From Shewanella hafniensis (lineage in GTDB: Bacteria; Pseudomonadota; Gammaproteobacteria; Enterobacterales; Shewanellaceae), in contig NZ_BPFD01000029.1 in NCBI RefSeq assembly GCF_019655335.1, forward strand, positions 1 to 49,908: a stretch of 49,908 nucleotides of DNA, in the 5' to 3' direction. The notes under the pieces are model-generated. The model was not told where the DNA came from. It ran no database searches and saw nothing but the letters and a program-made list of their open reading frames with translations. The position numbers were made by a program, and so were the translations under genes. Positions 9,605 to 19,398 of the stretch are shown here, piece by piece (the first letter of the stretch is position 1; the number at the start of each line of letters is the position of its first letter).

Positions 9605-10972
9605 ATGGCTTTATGGGGTGGAAGATTTCAGGGCGAAACGAGCGCGCTATTCAAATTATTCAACGATTCGCTACCCGTGGATTATCGCCTGTTCGAACAG
9701 GATGTGGTCGGTTCTATCGCTTGGGCCGATGCGATTGCTAGCGTAGGTATTATTACTGCCACTGAATGCAGCGACTTGAAAAAAGCACTCAATGATTTAC
9801 TGGTAGAAGTGAATGGCGATCCAGCGATTATTCTCGTCTCGGGCGCCGAAGATATTCACAGTTTCGTCGAGTCTGCCTTGATTGCCAAAGTGGGCGATCT
9901 CGGTAAGAAGCTGCACACTGGCCGTAGCCGTAACGATCAAGTTGCCACCGATTTAAAGCTTTGGTGTCAATCCGAAGGCAAAGCATTACTCGCGCGCCTT
10001 CACAGCTTACATGCTGAATTACTGGCGTTGGCAGAACGTGAGTTTGATGCGGTAATGCCAGGTTACACTCACTTGCAGCGCGCCCAACCTGTGACATTTG
10101 GCCACTGGTGTTTAGCCTATGTAGAAATGACTGAGCGGGATATCAGCCGTTTAGCCGATGCGTTAATCCGTGCGAATACCTGCCCATTAGGTTCAGGCGC
10201 CCTTGCGGGTACAGCTTATAAAATGGATCGCCATGCACTGGCTGCTGCGCTGAACTTTGCCTCGCCGACGCTCAATAGTCTCGACAGTGTGTCAGACAGA
10301 GACCACGTGGTTGAACTTTGCTCAACGGCATCGATCAGCATGATGCACTTAAGCCGTATGGCTGAAGACTTGATCTTCTTTAACTCAGGTGAAGCCAACT
10401 TTATTTCCCTGAGTGATGAAGTGACCTCGGGTTCATCCCTGATGCCACAAAAGAAAAACCCCGATGCGCTGGAGCTTATCCGCGGTAAAACGGGTCGTGT
10501 ATATGGCAGCTTAGTGGGTATTCTAACCACCATGAAAGCGCTGCCTTTGGCGTACAACAAAGATATGCAGGAAGATAAAGAAGGCCTGTTTGACGTGGTT
10601 GATAGCTGGGCAATTTGCCTCGATATGGCGGCGTTAGTGTTATCGGGTCTGAAAGTTAATCGTCCTAATGCGCTGTTAGCTGCGCAGCAAGGTTATGCCA
10701 ATTCTACTGAGCTTGCTGATTATCTTGTGTCTAAAGGTATGCCATTCCGTGAGGCGCACCACGTTGTGGGTGAAGTGGTGGTTGCCGCGATAGCGAAGCA
10801 AATTCCGCTGGAGGATTTCTCCTTAGCAGAGTTAAAAACCTTTGCCGCTATCATTGAAGATGATGTTTATCCAAACCTGACTATTGAAGCTTGTTTAGCG
10901 AAACGCGACGTGCTCGGTGGTACTGCATTGCCACAAATTCAACAGGCGATAGCGGCGAAAAAAGCCCGCTAA
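9605..10972 (+). CDS. argH: Argininosuccinate lyase
   Basis: The enzyme cleaves argininosuccinate to arginine and fumarate, the last step of the pathway. The 455-residue protein begins [11 protein letters not shown] and carries the fumarase/aspartase superfamily signature [12 protein letters not shown] at about residues 276-287, plus [13 protein letters not shown] near residue 110. The ATG at 9605 is preceded by AAGGGGAG at good spacing. A TTG at 9542 would add 21 unrelated residues and is rejected. The protein ends at the normal ArgH length, so it is not the ArgH-ArgA fusion known from some marine gammaproteobacteria. A terminator hairpin separates it from argG. Confidence 0.96.
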   Translation: MALWGGRFQGETSALFKLFNDSLPVDYRLFEQDVVGSIAWADAIASVGIITATECSDLKKALNDLLVEVNGDPAIILVSGAEDIHSFVESALIAKVGDLGKKLHTGRSRNDQVATDLKLWCQSEGKALLARLHSLHAELLALAEREFDAVMPGYTHLQRAQPVTFGHWCLAYVEMTERDISRLADALIRANTCPLGSGALAGTAYKMDRHALAAALNFASPTLNSLDSVSDRDHVVELCSTASISMMHLSRMAEDLIFFNSGEANFISLSDEVTSGSSLMPQKKNPDALELIRGKTGRVYGSLVGILTTMKALPLAYNKDMQEDKEGLFDVVDSWAICLDMAALVLSGLKVNRPNALLAAQQGYANSTELADYLVSKGMPFREAHHVVGEVVVAAIAKQIPLEDFSLAELKTFAAIIEDDVYPNLTIEACLAKRDVLGGTALPQIQQAIAAKKAR

Positions 10973-10995
10973 GGCGAGTTGTTCAAATCAGCAAG

Positions 10996-11035
10996 CCAAT
11001 AAAAAAACGCGACTTAAGGTCGCGTTTTTTATTGG
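10996..11035. terminator. Bidirectional terminator, argH / mrcA
   Basis: ACGCGAC and GTCGCGT pair around TTAAG. An A run lies before and a T run after, and the outer CCAAT/ATTGG also pairs. The convergent genes argH and mrcA share it. Confidence 0.88.
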
Positions 11036-11074
11036 GTCATTCCGAGTCGCGGCAATGACTTTTTTATGACTCGT

Positions 11075-13609
11075 TTATTGGAATAAATCATCGGTTGGTG
11101 CATCGATGAAAAGGTTATTTTCATCCTGCGTTTCACTAATGTATTCCTTTGGCTCAGTGCCCGAGATGAAGTACTCGAACGCACTGGTATAGTCGGTTTT
11201 ACGGGTAAGTTTACCTGTCGCTAAATCGATGCGTACCGAAACTATGCCTTCTGGCGGAATCGATGTGCTTTCAGGTGTGCCTTGTAAGACACTGTTCATA
11301 AACTCGTTCCAGCCCGGACCTGCAGTTTTCGCGCCCGCTTCGGCGCCAGTTATCTGATCTTTTTCGCCATTGGCGTTCCATGCTGTTCTGCCTAGTTGTC
11401 GACCGTGATCGTCGAAACCAACCCAGAATGTACTAGTGAGTATCGGGCTAAATCCACTGAACCACGTATCGCGAGATTCGTTAGTTGTACCCGTTTTACC
11501 TGCAATATCATGACGCTTTATCAATCTTGCTGCGCGCCAAGCTGTACCTTGCCAACCCGTGCCTTTGCTCCAATCGCCGCCCCCCCAGATCACGCTCTTT
11601 AATGCTTCGGTGATGAGGAATGCCGTTTGTTCTGAAATGATCTGAGGTGCAAAGCGACCCGTTTGTTCGAAACACTGAGCAACGGGCGCACTCGGTTCTG
11701 TGCTGCTATCTCTACTAACACTGAACGCCATAGGATCGCTCGGTGTTACAGGTTGGCTAAGGCTTTGGCTAGGTTTACAGGCCAATGTTGGATTGGCTTT
11801 TTCAATCACATTGCCGTAGGCATCTTCGACGCGATCGATATAGAAAGGCTCGAGTAAGAAACCGCCGTTAGCAAACACGTTAAACGCAGTAACCACTTGT
11901 AATGGTGTTACTGAAGACGAACCTAAAGCTATCGACTCGTTACGCGGTAAGTCATTAGGATCGAAACCAAACTTAACCAATTCTGCAATGGTGGCATCGA
12001 GCCCAACATGGCGCATTGCACGTACAGACATCACGTTAATTGACTGCGCTAAGCCAACACGTAAACGGGTTGGGCCGCCATAGATATCTGGCGAGTTTTT
12101 AGGGCGCCATGCAGTACCTTGGCTGATATCGGGTTTATTGATTGGTGCATTGTTAATTAGGGTTGCTAAGGTAAAGCCTTTCTCTAACGCTGCAGCATAA
12201 ATAAAAGGTTTAATGTTTGAGCCTAATTGCCGTTTCGCTTGAGTGACGCGGTTGTATTGGCTTTGGCTAAAGCTATATCCGCCAACTAGAGATCGAATCG
12301 CACCATTTTGTGGGTCGAGTGACACAGTCGCGCTGGCAACTTCTGGTACTTGCGATAACTGCAAATATTGACCGTTATCACGGATCCAAATACGTTCACC
12401 GACCTTGAGCATGTCAGAGGCTGACTTAGGAACGCTGCCTTGACGCTTATCGGTAATAAATTTACGCGCCCACTTCAGACCATCCCAAGCAATGATTTTA
12501 GTTTCGCCCTTGGCGGTCATGACGCTGGCTTGTTGATCTGCCACGCTGATGACGGCTGCGGGTTGCAGTTCTTGAATCGAAGCCACCTTAGCAAGTTCAG
12601 CCTTGATTTGAGCTTGTTCTGGTTTCTCGTCTGTCCACAACACAGCGGCAGGACCACGATAGCCATGACGCTCATCATAGGCATAAACGTTATTGCGTAG
12701 CGCTTGTTGAGCCTTCAGTTGTATATCCGATGAAATGGTCGTGTAGACGTTGTAGCCATTGGTATAGGCTTCTTCTTCACCGTACTTTTGCACCATATAA
12801 TCCCGAGCCATTTCAGAAATATACGGGGCATAGAGATCAATTTCGGCGCCGTGGTATTTAGCAATCAGCGGTTCTTGTAAAGCGGCTTGGTATTCAGCTT
12901 GGCTGATATAACCTACTTCATTCATCCGCATGAGGACGACATTACGGCGAGCGACAGCACGAGAAGGTGAGGTCACAGGGTTGAGTGTTGAAGGCGCTTT
13001 GGGTAAGCCGGCGATCATACTCATTTCTGAGAGTGTAAGATCTTTAACATCTTTACCAAAATAAACCTGTGCAGCGGCACCAACACCATAGGCGCGTTGG
13101 CCTAAGTAAATGCGGTTCACATAGAGTTCTAAAATCTCATCTTTGGTAAGTAATTCTTCAATGTGATAGGAAATAAAGATCTCCTTCACTTTACGAATAA
13201 TCGTTTTGTCGCGGGTTAAGAAGAAGTTACGTGCGACCTGCATGGTAATGGTACTCGCACCTTGCTTCTTCTCTCCTGTGGTTAGCATGACTAATGCTGC
13301 GCGAAGTACGCCAACAGGATCAATACCACCATGTTCGTAAAAACGCGCATCTTCAGTTGCAATAAATGCTTGAAGCAAGGGTTTTGGTACTTCGTCTAGC
13401 TTCAATGGAATGCGACGCTTCTCACCAAATTGTGAAATAAGTTTGCCGTCACTGCTGTAAATGCGTAAAGGTGTTTGAAGTTGCACATTTTTTAGTGTTG
13501 AAACATCTGGCAAATCCGGCAAAACATAAAAGTATGCTGCCACAATGGCGCCTACGCCCAAAAGGGCTAGACTGAATAGTGCTATAACAATACGTTTTAA
13601 CCACTTCAC
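11075..13609 (-). CDS. mrcA: Penicillin-binding protein 1A (bifunctional glycosyltransferase/transpeptidase)
   Basis: This is a class A PBP that polymerises and cross-links peptidoglycan. One N-terminal membrane anchor (about residues 9-30) is followed by the GT51 domain, with ATEDARFYEHGGID (catalytic Glu near 87) and GASTITMQVARNFFL. A PBP1A-type insert precedes the transpeptidase domain, which carries SNIKPF (active Ser near 464), SINV and GKTGTTNESRD. It has about 844 residues, close to E. coli (850). GTG at 13609 gives MKWLKR, matching the E. coli start MKFVKY. TTG at 13612 is the alternative. AGGA lies upstream of either. It is divergent from pilM, an order shared with E. coli, and its activator LpoA is also in this window. 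Confidence 0.96.
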   Translation of the reverse strand: MKWLKRIVIALFSLALLGVGAIVAAYFYVLPDLPDVSTLKNVQLQTPLRIYSSDGKLISQFGEKRRIPLKLDEVPKPLLQAFIATEDARFYEHGGIDPVGVLRAALVMLTTGEKKQGASTITMQVARNFFLTRDKTIIRKVKEIFISYHIEELLTKDEILELYVNRIYLGQRAYGVGAAAQVYFGKDVKDLTLSEMSMIAGLPKAPSTLNPVTSPSRAVARRNVVLMRMNEVGYISQAEYQAALQEPLIAKYHGAEIDLYAPYISEMARDYMVQKYGEEEAYTNGYNVYTTISSDIQLKAQQALRNNVYAYDERHGYRGPAAVLWTDEKPEQAQIKAELAKVASIQELQPAAVISVADQQASVMTAKGETKIIAWDGLKWARKFITDKRQGSVPKSASDMLKVGERIWIRDNGQYLQLSQVPEVASATVSLDPQNGAIRSLVGGYSFSQSQYNRVTQAKRQLGSNIKPFIYAAALEKGFTLATLINNAPINKPDISQGTAWRPKNSPDIYGGPTRLRVGLAQSINVMSVRAMRHVGLDATIAELVKFGFDPNDLPRNESIALGSSSVTPLQVVTAFNVFANGGFLLEPFYIDRVEDAYGNVIEKANPTLACKPSQSLSQPVTPSDPMAFSVSRDSSTEPSAPVAQCFEQTGRFAPQIISEQTAFLITEALKSVIWGGGDWSKGTGWQGTAWRAARLIKRHDIAGKTGTTNESRDTWFSGFSPILTSTFWVGFDDHGRQLGRTAWNANGEKDQITGAEAGAKTAGPGWNEFMNSVLQGTPESTSIPPEGIVSVRIDLATGKLTRKTDYTSAFEYFISGTEPKEYISETQDENNLFIDAPTDDLFQ

Positions 13610-13700
13610 CAAAATTTATCCTAATGTTCCGTTAAGTGCGACAGTATATAAGGCGTACACCTCTTGGTGAAGTAAAAACGTGAGAAGCCTAAAATAGCAT

Positions 13701-13729
13701 TTGTAAAATCATGAAACATTCGATACAAG
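13701..13729 (+). promoter_or_regulatory. Possible pilM operon promoter
   Basis: TTGTAA (13701-13706) and TACAAG (13724-13729) are 17 bp apart, about 70 bp before pilM. Each matches the consensus at four of six bases, so this is tentative. Confidence 0.35.
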
Positions 13730-13797
13730 TAAGTATAACAAGTTGATTTTGTGCTAATCTCTTTTACTGAAATATAAATAAAAAAGTGACAATGGAT

Positions 13798-14877
13798 ATG
13801 CTTTCAAATTTATGGAAGCGTCAGGCTCCGCAGATGGTCGGAATCGATATCGGTTCCCATGAAGTTAAGGCCATTTTGTTGAGTAAGACTGCTGATGGAT
13901 ACAAGATAGTGAGTCATGCGGCGGTACCTATAAAAAAAGGGGCCGTTAACGATCATGATATTCGTGATGCTGATGCCGTTGTCGAATGCCTTAGGCAAAT
14001 AAAACGTAATTTACCTAAATCGGTTAAATATGCTGCGGTTTGTGTTTCAGGCTCTGCAGTCATGACTAAAGTCATTTACATGGACGCCTCGCTGAGCGAG
14101 GAAGAAATGGAAGCACAGATCGAAATCGAAGCCGATAACCTTATTCCGTATTCACTCGATGAAGTCAGCATAGATTTTGAAACCCTCAGTGTAAACAGTA
14201 CAGATCCTACCAAAGTGGATGTGTTGTTGAGCGCATGCCGCACCGACAATATTGATGTCAGAGTCGATGCGCTCGATAGTGTAGAACTTGAGGCTAAAGT
14301 GGTTGATGTAGAAGGTTATGCTTTAGGTCGCGCAGCTGAATTAATTCTGGCCCAGCTACCCGAAGGAGCGAAACATAAGGCCGTTGCTATGGTCGATATT
14401 GGCGCCAATATGACGACTTTTTCTGTAGTTGAAGCGGGAGAGACGACTTTTATTCGTGAACAAGCCTTCGGAGGTGAGCAATTTACTCAGTCAATATTAT
14501 CCTTCTATGGCATGTCTTATGATCAAGCCGAAAAAGCAAAAATTGAAGGCGACCTACCACGAAATTATATGTTTGAAGTCCTATCACCTTTCCAAACTCA
14601 GCTATTACAACAAATAAAACGTACGCTGCAAATCTATTGTACTTCGAGTGGAAAAGATAAAGTTGACTACCTCGTATTATGTGGTGGGACCTCTAAATTA
14701 GAAGGTATGGCCAATTTACTGACGAATGAATTGGGGGTCCACACTATTATTGCCGATCCTTTTCAAGGGTGCCTGCATGCTGATGAGTCGGTTAAAACTG
14801 TACTGCAACCTACAATCAGTAAATATATGGTTGCATGTGGCTTAGCATTGAGGAGTTACGGTCAATGGCGAACATAA
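13798..14877 (+). CDS. pilM: Type IV pilus assembly protein PilM
   Basis: PilM is a cytoplasmic actin-like ATP-binding protein that binds the N-terminal tail of PilN and links the pilus motor to the periplasmic alignment complex. MVGIDIGSHEVKAILLSK near the start is the first phosphate-binding loop of the actin/FtsA fold, and MVDIGANMTTFSVVE and LCGGTSKLEGM give the later ones. About 359 residues is normal. Three in-frame starts lie close together (GTG 13786, ATG 13792, ATG 13798). I chose 13798 because MLSNLWKR matches other PilM N-termini, but no strong ribosome binding site decides it. It overlaps pilN by 13 bases. It is the first gene of pilMNOPQ. Confidence 0.93.
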   Translation: MLSNLWKRQAPQMVGIDIGSHEVKAILLSKTADGYKIVSHAAVPIKKGAVNDHDIRDADAVVECLRQIKRNLPKSVKYAAVCVSGSAVMTKVIYMDASLSEEEMEAQIEIEADNLIPYSLDEVSIDFETLSVNSTDPTKVDVLLSACRTDNIDVRVDALDSVELEAKVVDVEGYALGRAAELILAQLPEGAKHKAVAMVDIGANMTTFSVVEAGETTFIREQAFGGEQFTQSILSFYGMSYDQAEKAKIEGDLPRNYMFEVLSPFQTQLLQQIKRTLQIYCTSSGKDKVDYLVLCGGTSKLEGMANLLTNELGVHTIIADPFQGCLHADESVKTVLQPTISKYMVACGLALRSYGQWRT

Positions 14878-15449
14878 ACCTACTCCCTTGGCGAGAAGAG
14901 GCGAGAGAAAAACAAAAGCGCGATTATATTGGCATTTTAGCCGCGGTATTTCTAGCGTCGGTAATCTTGGTCTATGTGGCTGTATCTCTTTTGGACGTGA
15001 TGACTGACGAGCAAAAAGCGCGTAATGCCTATTTGCAATCGGAAATTAGCCTGCTAGAAACACAAATTTCTGAGATTAAGAAGATTACCGAGCGTAAGAA
15101 GGATATTGAACGCCGCACCGAAATTATTTTGAATTTACAACAATCCCGTAATTTACCGACCCATGTGTTAGATGAGTTAGTGCGAATTGTGCCCCCAGGA
15201 ATCTACCTTTCTAGCTTAGAGAAAAAGGGCAGCTTGTTACTGATTGAAGGACGCAGTGAATCAAATAATAACGTTGCCAATATGATGCGTAAGGTTAAGA
15301 CTTCGGAGTGGCTAACCGATCCCAATATGCAGTCGATTGTGACTCAAAATGAGGAATTACGGCAATTACAGCGATTCAGTTTAAGAGTCACGATTAAAGG
15401 CGCGAATGTGGACGAGCCTGAGAAAATGACAAAAGGAGCGAGTAAATGA
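14865..15449 (+). CDS. pilN: Type IV pilus assembly protein PilN
   Basis: PilN is a bitopic inner-membrane protein. Its short cytoplasmic tail MANINLLPWREE carries the conserved INLLPWR motif that binds PilM. One membrane helix follows (about residues 23-43), then a coiled coil (about 50-85) and a ferredoxin-like periplasmic domain that pairs with PilO. It has 194 residues. The ATG at 14865 is preceded by GAGGAG at good spacing inside pilM. A longer reading from 14835 would hide the conserved motif and is rejected. The stop overlaps the pilO start by four bases (ATGA). Confidence 0.94.
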   Translation: MANINLLPWREEAREKQKRDYIGILAAVFLASVILVYVAVSLLDVMTDEQKARNAYLQSEISLLETQISEIKKITERKKDIERRTEIILNLQQSRNLPTHVLDELVRIVPPGIYLSSLEKKGSLLLIEGRSESNNNVANMMRKVKTSEWLTDPNMQSIVTQNEELRQLQRFSLRVTIKGANVDEPEKMTKGASK

Positions 15450-16069
15450 AACTCGATCTAAGTCAATTTAATGATATCGACTTTGAAAATATTGGTGGTT
15501 GGCCTAACCAAGTTAAAAGTTTTTTCGCGATCCTATTGGCACTGTGTGTTTTTGCAGCGGGTTATTTCTTAGTCGTTTCAGATTCGATTGACTCCTATAC
15601 CGCAGAGCAAGATAGGGAATTTCAACTCAGAGATGATTTTAAGAATAAGTATCAACTCGCAGCAAATTTAAAACTTTATCGTGAGCAGTTAGCAACGATG
15701 GAAGTGCAATTTGCCGAGTTACTGAAGATGCTCCCCTCTGAGAATGAAATGCCAGGCTTGCTAGATGATTTAACCTTTGTCGCCACCGATGCAGGACTTC
15801 GAATTAAGAGTTTAGATTGGGAGCCGGAAATTCAGCGGGATTTTTATATTGAATTCCCCATTAAAATGTCTGTTACAGGCGATTATCATCAGCTAGGTAA
15901 TATGGTAAGTGGCGTAGCAAAACTGCCGCGTATTGTCAGTCTGCATGATTTTACGATTAAGCGCGACGATGCTGGTAACTTAGCCATGGATATTTTAGCT
16001 AAGACCTATCGCTTTAAAGAAGGGGCTGAATTACCGCCTGAAAAGCCTGCTAAGAAGGGGAAGAAATAA
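15446..16069 (+). CDS. pilO: Type IV pilus assembly protein PilO
   Basis: PilO is an inner-membrane protein that heterodimerises with PilN and binds PilP in the periplasm. The 207-residue protein has a short cytoplasmic start, a membrane helix at about residues 26-46, a coiled coil, and a ferredoxin-like domain at about 105-195. The C-terminus is Lys/Pro-rich (EKPAKKGKK). It overlaps pilN by four bases, and its stop overlaps the pilP start by one base (TAATG), so translation is probably coupled throughout pilMNOP. Confidence 0.94.
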   Translation: MKLDLSQFNDIDFENIGGWPNQVKSFFAILLALCVFAAGYFLVVSDSIDSYTAEQDREFQLRDDFKNKYQLAANLKLYREQLATMEVQFAELLKMLPSENEMPGLLDDLTFVATDAGLRIKSLDWEPEIQRDFYIEFPIKMSVTGDYHQLGNMVSGVAKLPRIVSLHDFTIKRDDAGNLAMDILAKTYRFKEGAELPPEKPAKKGKK

Positions 16070-16584
16070 TGAAATTCTTACCTCTATTGGCGTTGAGTCT
16101 TTTTTTAATGGGTTGTGTTGGCGATCGCAGTGATTTAGAGCTATTTGTTACTACAACTAAAGCGCAACACGTTGCTCATATTCCACCTTTAAAAGAACCG
16201 CCAAAGTTTGAGCACTTTGCCTATCAGGCTGAGCTAATGCGTAGCCCATTTGTACCACCTTCACGTGAACTAACTGAAGAGGTTGTTGATACCAGCAAAG
16301 ATTGTTTACAACCAGATTTAAAGCGTCGAAAAGGACGATTAGAAACTTATCCTTTAGATAATTTAAAAATGCGTGGCACCTTAAGTGAAGCCGATACGAC
16401 TTGGGCACTAGTCGAAACAAATGATGGCAGTGTGTATCGGATGGGCGTTGGTGAGTATTTAGGTCTGTTTAATGGACGCATTTCTAAAGTTACTTCACAA
16501 AATGTCGAAGTAGTAGAATTAATTCCAGATGGTTCTGGTTGTTGGTCCGAAAGGACAAGCAATTTAGAACTTTCTGGAGAATAA
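16069..16584 (+). CDS. pilP: Type IV pilus assembly lipoprotein PilP
   Basis: PilP is an inner-membrane lipoprotein that connects PilN/PilO to the PilQ secretin. The signal peptide MKFLPLLALSLFLMGC ends in a lipobox with Cys at residue 16. Residues 30-75 are Pro-rich and probably unstructured. A beta-sandwich follows (about 90-160), in which LKMRGTLSEADTTWALVE and VYRMGVGEYLG are the typical PilP core. It has 171 residues. It starts on the last base of the pilO stop codon and lies 21 bp before pilQ. Confidence 0.94.
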   Translation: MKFLPLLALSLFLMGCVGDRSDLELFVTTTKAQHVAHIPPLKEPPKFEHFAYQAELMRSPFVPPSRELTEEVVDTSKDCLQPDLKRRKGRLETYPLDNLKMRGTLSEADTTWALVETNDGSVYRMGVGEYLGLFNGRISKVTSQNVEVVELIPDGSGCWSERTSNLELSGE

Positions 16585-16605
16585 CGAGCGAAGGATGAGG
16601 GTATA

Positions 16606-18657
16606 ATGAAATCTTCTGCCGCGATAAAAGTCCCGTTAATTTCTTCAGGCTTAATCAAGTCTGTTATAGGGATCGCACTGGTATTTGGAATTTTGCCATC
16701 GAGTTTTGCGGCAAATCGATTAATGGATGTTAAATACCATACCTTGGTTGATCATCAATTGGAGCTAGAACTGGTCTTTGAAGATGCGGTCGCTCCGCCT
16801 GCAATAGATTCAAATGCTTCGCCCGCCGAGCTAGTGTTGACCTTCGATAATAGTATCTCGGGTTTATCTAAGGATCGTTTACCTATTAATCAGGTTGGGG
16901 TTGCAGATATCACCACTGAGCAGCAAGACACTCACCTAAAAGTCATCTTAGGTATGTCCAAAGTGAAACCTTACCAAGGTTCAGTAATGGGCAATTCATA
17001 TCGGCTCACGATTAACGATGAAGTGCCAGGGACTCAAGCCCAAGCTGAAAACCCCTTCGTTAATAGCATTAAAAATATTGATTTCCGTCGTAATGATAAT
17101 GGTGGCGGTGAGTTATTGGTCTATCTCAATAATCGCTCGGTTGCGGCTAATGTCGAGCAAGTGGGCGCTAAGCTTGAAGTGAAGTTGTATAACACAGATA
17201 TTAATAACGATCTTCTGTATGTTATGGATGTGAAAGACTTCTCCACACCAGTAAAAAGCTTCGAGACATTTAAAGAAGATTTAACAGCGCGTATTGTCGT
17301 TGATATTGCGGGTGAATATGATTTCACTTACAAGCAAGAAGATAATCTCTTTAGACTTTCAATGAATAAAGTCGAGAGAGTCGCCGCCAAGAAAGATGTT
17401 AAAAAATACAATGGCCGTACCTTGTCGCTTAACTTTCAAAATATCCCTGTACGGACTGTGCTACAAATCATTGCCGACTATAACAATTTTAACTTAGTCA
17501 CCAGTGATACTGTGGAAGGTAATATCACTTTAAGATTGGATGATGTGCCTTGGGATCAAGCTTTAGAACTAATTCTTCAAACCAAAGGATTAGATAAGCG
17601 TATCGAAGGTAATATCTTAATGGTGGCGCCGAGCGAAGAGCTGGCAATTCGTGAAAGCCAAAACCTCAAAAACAAACAAGAGGTTAAAGAGTTAGCACCG
17701 CTCTATTCCGAGTATTTACAAATTAACTACGCGAAAGCGGTCGATATTGCAGAGTTATTAAAAAGTACGGATTCGAGCTTACTTTCACCACGAGGTTCAG
17801 TCGCGGTCGATGAACGTACCAACACGGTACTGGTGAAAGATACGGCTGAAACGATTGAGAACATCCACCGCTTAGTTGAAGTGCTCGATATCCCTATCCG
17901 CCAAGTGTTGATCGAGTCACGTATGGTGACTGTAAAAGATGATGTCTCCGAAGACTTAGGTATTCGTTGGGGTGTCACCGATCAGCAGGGTAGCAAGGGA
18001 ACTTCTGGCACATTAGAAGGTGCACAGAATATTGCCAACGGAATTATCCCCACCCCCGATCAGCGTTTAAATGTTAACTTACCCGCGGCAGCAACTAATC
18101 CAGCGAGTATTGCTTTTCATGTCGCTAAATTGGCAGATGGAACCATTCTAGATTTGGAATTAAGTGCGTTAGAGCAAGAAAACAAAGGTGAGATCATCGC
18201 TAGCCCTCGTATTACCACCTCTAACCAAAAGGCGGCTTATATTGAGCAAGGTGTCGAGATCCCTTATGTGCAGTCGACTTCGAGTGGTGCAACGTCAGTC
18301 ACGTTTAAGAAGGCGGTGTTATCTCTACGGGTTACACCACAAATTACACCTGATAACCGAGTCATTTTAGATCTAGAAATTACTCAAGATTCTCAGGGTA
18401 AAACCGTTGATACTCCAACGGGTCCTGCTGTGGCCATCGATACTCAACGTATTGGTACCCAAGTGCTCGTTAATAACGGCGAAACCATAGTACTTGGTGG
18501 TATTTATCAGCAAAATCTCATTAGCCGTGTCAGTAAAGTGCCAATCCTAGGTGATATTCCCTTAGTTGGTTTCTTGTTTAGGAACACAACAGACAAAAAT
18601 GAGCGTCAAGAGCTACTTATTTTCGTCACCCCGAAAATTGTCGGTGAGAAGATCTAA
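16606..18657 (+). CDS. pilQ: Type IV pilus secretin PilQ
   Basis: PilQ forms the outer-membrane channel through which the pilus exits. The 683-residue protein has an N-terminal signal (cleavage near SFA-A, residue 36), AMIN domains at about 40-250 that bind peptidoglycan, an STN/N0 domain at about 270-345, and an N1 domain at about 365-440. The C-terminal secretin pore domain (about 440-680) includes ASPRITTSNQKAAYIEQG and the signature VPILGDIPLVGFLF near residue 645. It is the last pil gene of the operon, and a hairpin terminator follows the stop. aroK comes about 215 bp on. Confidence 0.96.
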   Translation: MKSSAAIKVPLISSGLIKSVIGIALVFGILPSSFAANRLMDVKYHTLVDHQLELELVFEDAVAPPAIDSNASPAELVLTFDNSISGLSKDRLPINQVGVADITTEQQDTHLKVILGMSKVKPYQGSVMGNSYRLTINDEVPGTQAQAENPFVNSIKNIDFRRNDNGGGELLVYLNNRSVAANVEQVGAKLEVKLYNTDINNDLLYVMDVKDFSTPVKSFETFKEDLTARIVVDIAGEYDFTYKQEDNLFRLSMNKVERVAAKKDVKKYNGRTLSLNFQNIPVRTVLQIIADYNNFNLVTSDTVEGNITLRLDDVPWDQALELILQTKGLDKRIEGNILMVAPSEELAIRESQNLKNKQEVKELAPLYSEYLQINYAKAVDIAELLKSTDSSLLSPRGSVAVDERTNTVLVKDTAETIENIHRLVEVLDIPIRQVLIESRMVTVKDDVSEDLGIRWGVTDQQGSKGTSGTLEGAQNIANGIIPTPDQRLNVNLPAAATNPASIAFHVAKLADGTILDLELSALEQENKGEIIASPRITTSNQKAAYIEQGVEIPYVQSTSSGATSVTFKKAVLSLRVTPQITPDNRVILDLEITQDSQGKTVDTPTGPAVAIDTQRIGTQVLVNNGETIVLGGIYQQNLISRVSKVPILGDIPLVGFLFRNTTDKNERQELLIFVTPKIVGEKI

Positions 18658-18677
18658 GCACTTGCTATGTATCGACT

Positions 18678-18702
18678 AAAGCCAGCAGTAATTGCTGGCT
18701 TT
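18678..18702 (+). terminator. Terminator after pilQ
   Basis: AAAGCCAGCA and TGCTGGCTTT form a 10-bp stem around a 5-base loop, followed by ATTATT. It ends the pil operon before aroK. Confidence 0.65.
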
Positions 18703-18873
18703 ATTATTACTGGTATACAATTCTTTGCATAAATAGCGCACATGGCTTGCCATAGTAGACCTTAAGCTGAGATAATCCTCGGTCAAGTCTCATAAGAGCA
18801 AGGTAACATATAGGTCGGCTTGATGTTGAGTCGATATAGGCATACTTTTCAATAAGATTCAGACGTACAAGAA

Positions 18874-19389
18874 ATGGCTGAAAAACGTAATATTTTTCTG
18901 GTAGGCCCTATGGGCGCAGGTAAAAGCACAATTGGTCGCCATCTGGCGCAAATGCTGCATTTAGAATTCCACGATTCAGATCAAGAGATTGAGCAACGCA
19001 CAGGCGCTGATATTGCTTGGGTGTTTGACGTCGAAGGTGAAGAAGGCTTCCGTCGTCGTGAAGCTCAGGTTATTGCTGATTTGTCTGAGAAACAAGGTAT
19101 TGTCCTTGCCACCGGTGGTGGTTCAGTACAAAGCAAAGATATCCGTAATCATCTGTCTGCTCGTGGCATTGTGGTTTATCTGGAAACCACTATCGACAAA
19201 CAGGTCGCTCGTACTCAAAGAGACAAGCGACGCCCATTATTGCAAGTGGATGATCCTCGAGAAGTGTTGGAGAATCTTGCAGAGATCCGTAATCCATTGT
19301 ACGAAGAAATTGCCGATGTGATTGTCAAAACTGATGATCAAAGCGCAAAGATTGTCGCCAATCAGATCATTGAGCAATTAGGTTTTTAG
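18874..19389 (+). CDS. aroK: Shikimate kinase
   Basis: The enzyme phosphorylates shikimate with ATP at the fifth step of the chorismate pathway. The 171-residue protein begins with the Walker A loop GPMGAGKST (residues 11-19). It has [13 protein letters not shown] and FRRREAQV for shikimate contacts, ATGGGSV for the second Gly-rich loop, and RDKRRPLL in the lid. It is AroK-like in length (173 in E. coli) and in its position ahead of aroB. The upstream ribosome binding site is weak (CAAGAA). It lies 9 bp before aroB in an operon-like run. Confidence 0.96.
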
Positions 19390-19398
19390 GCAGAATTT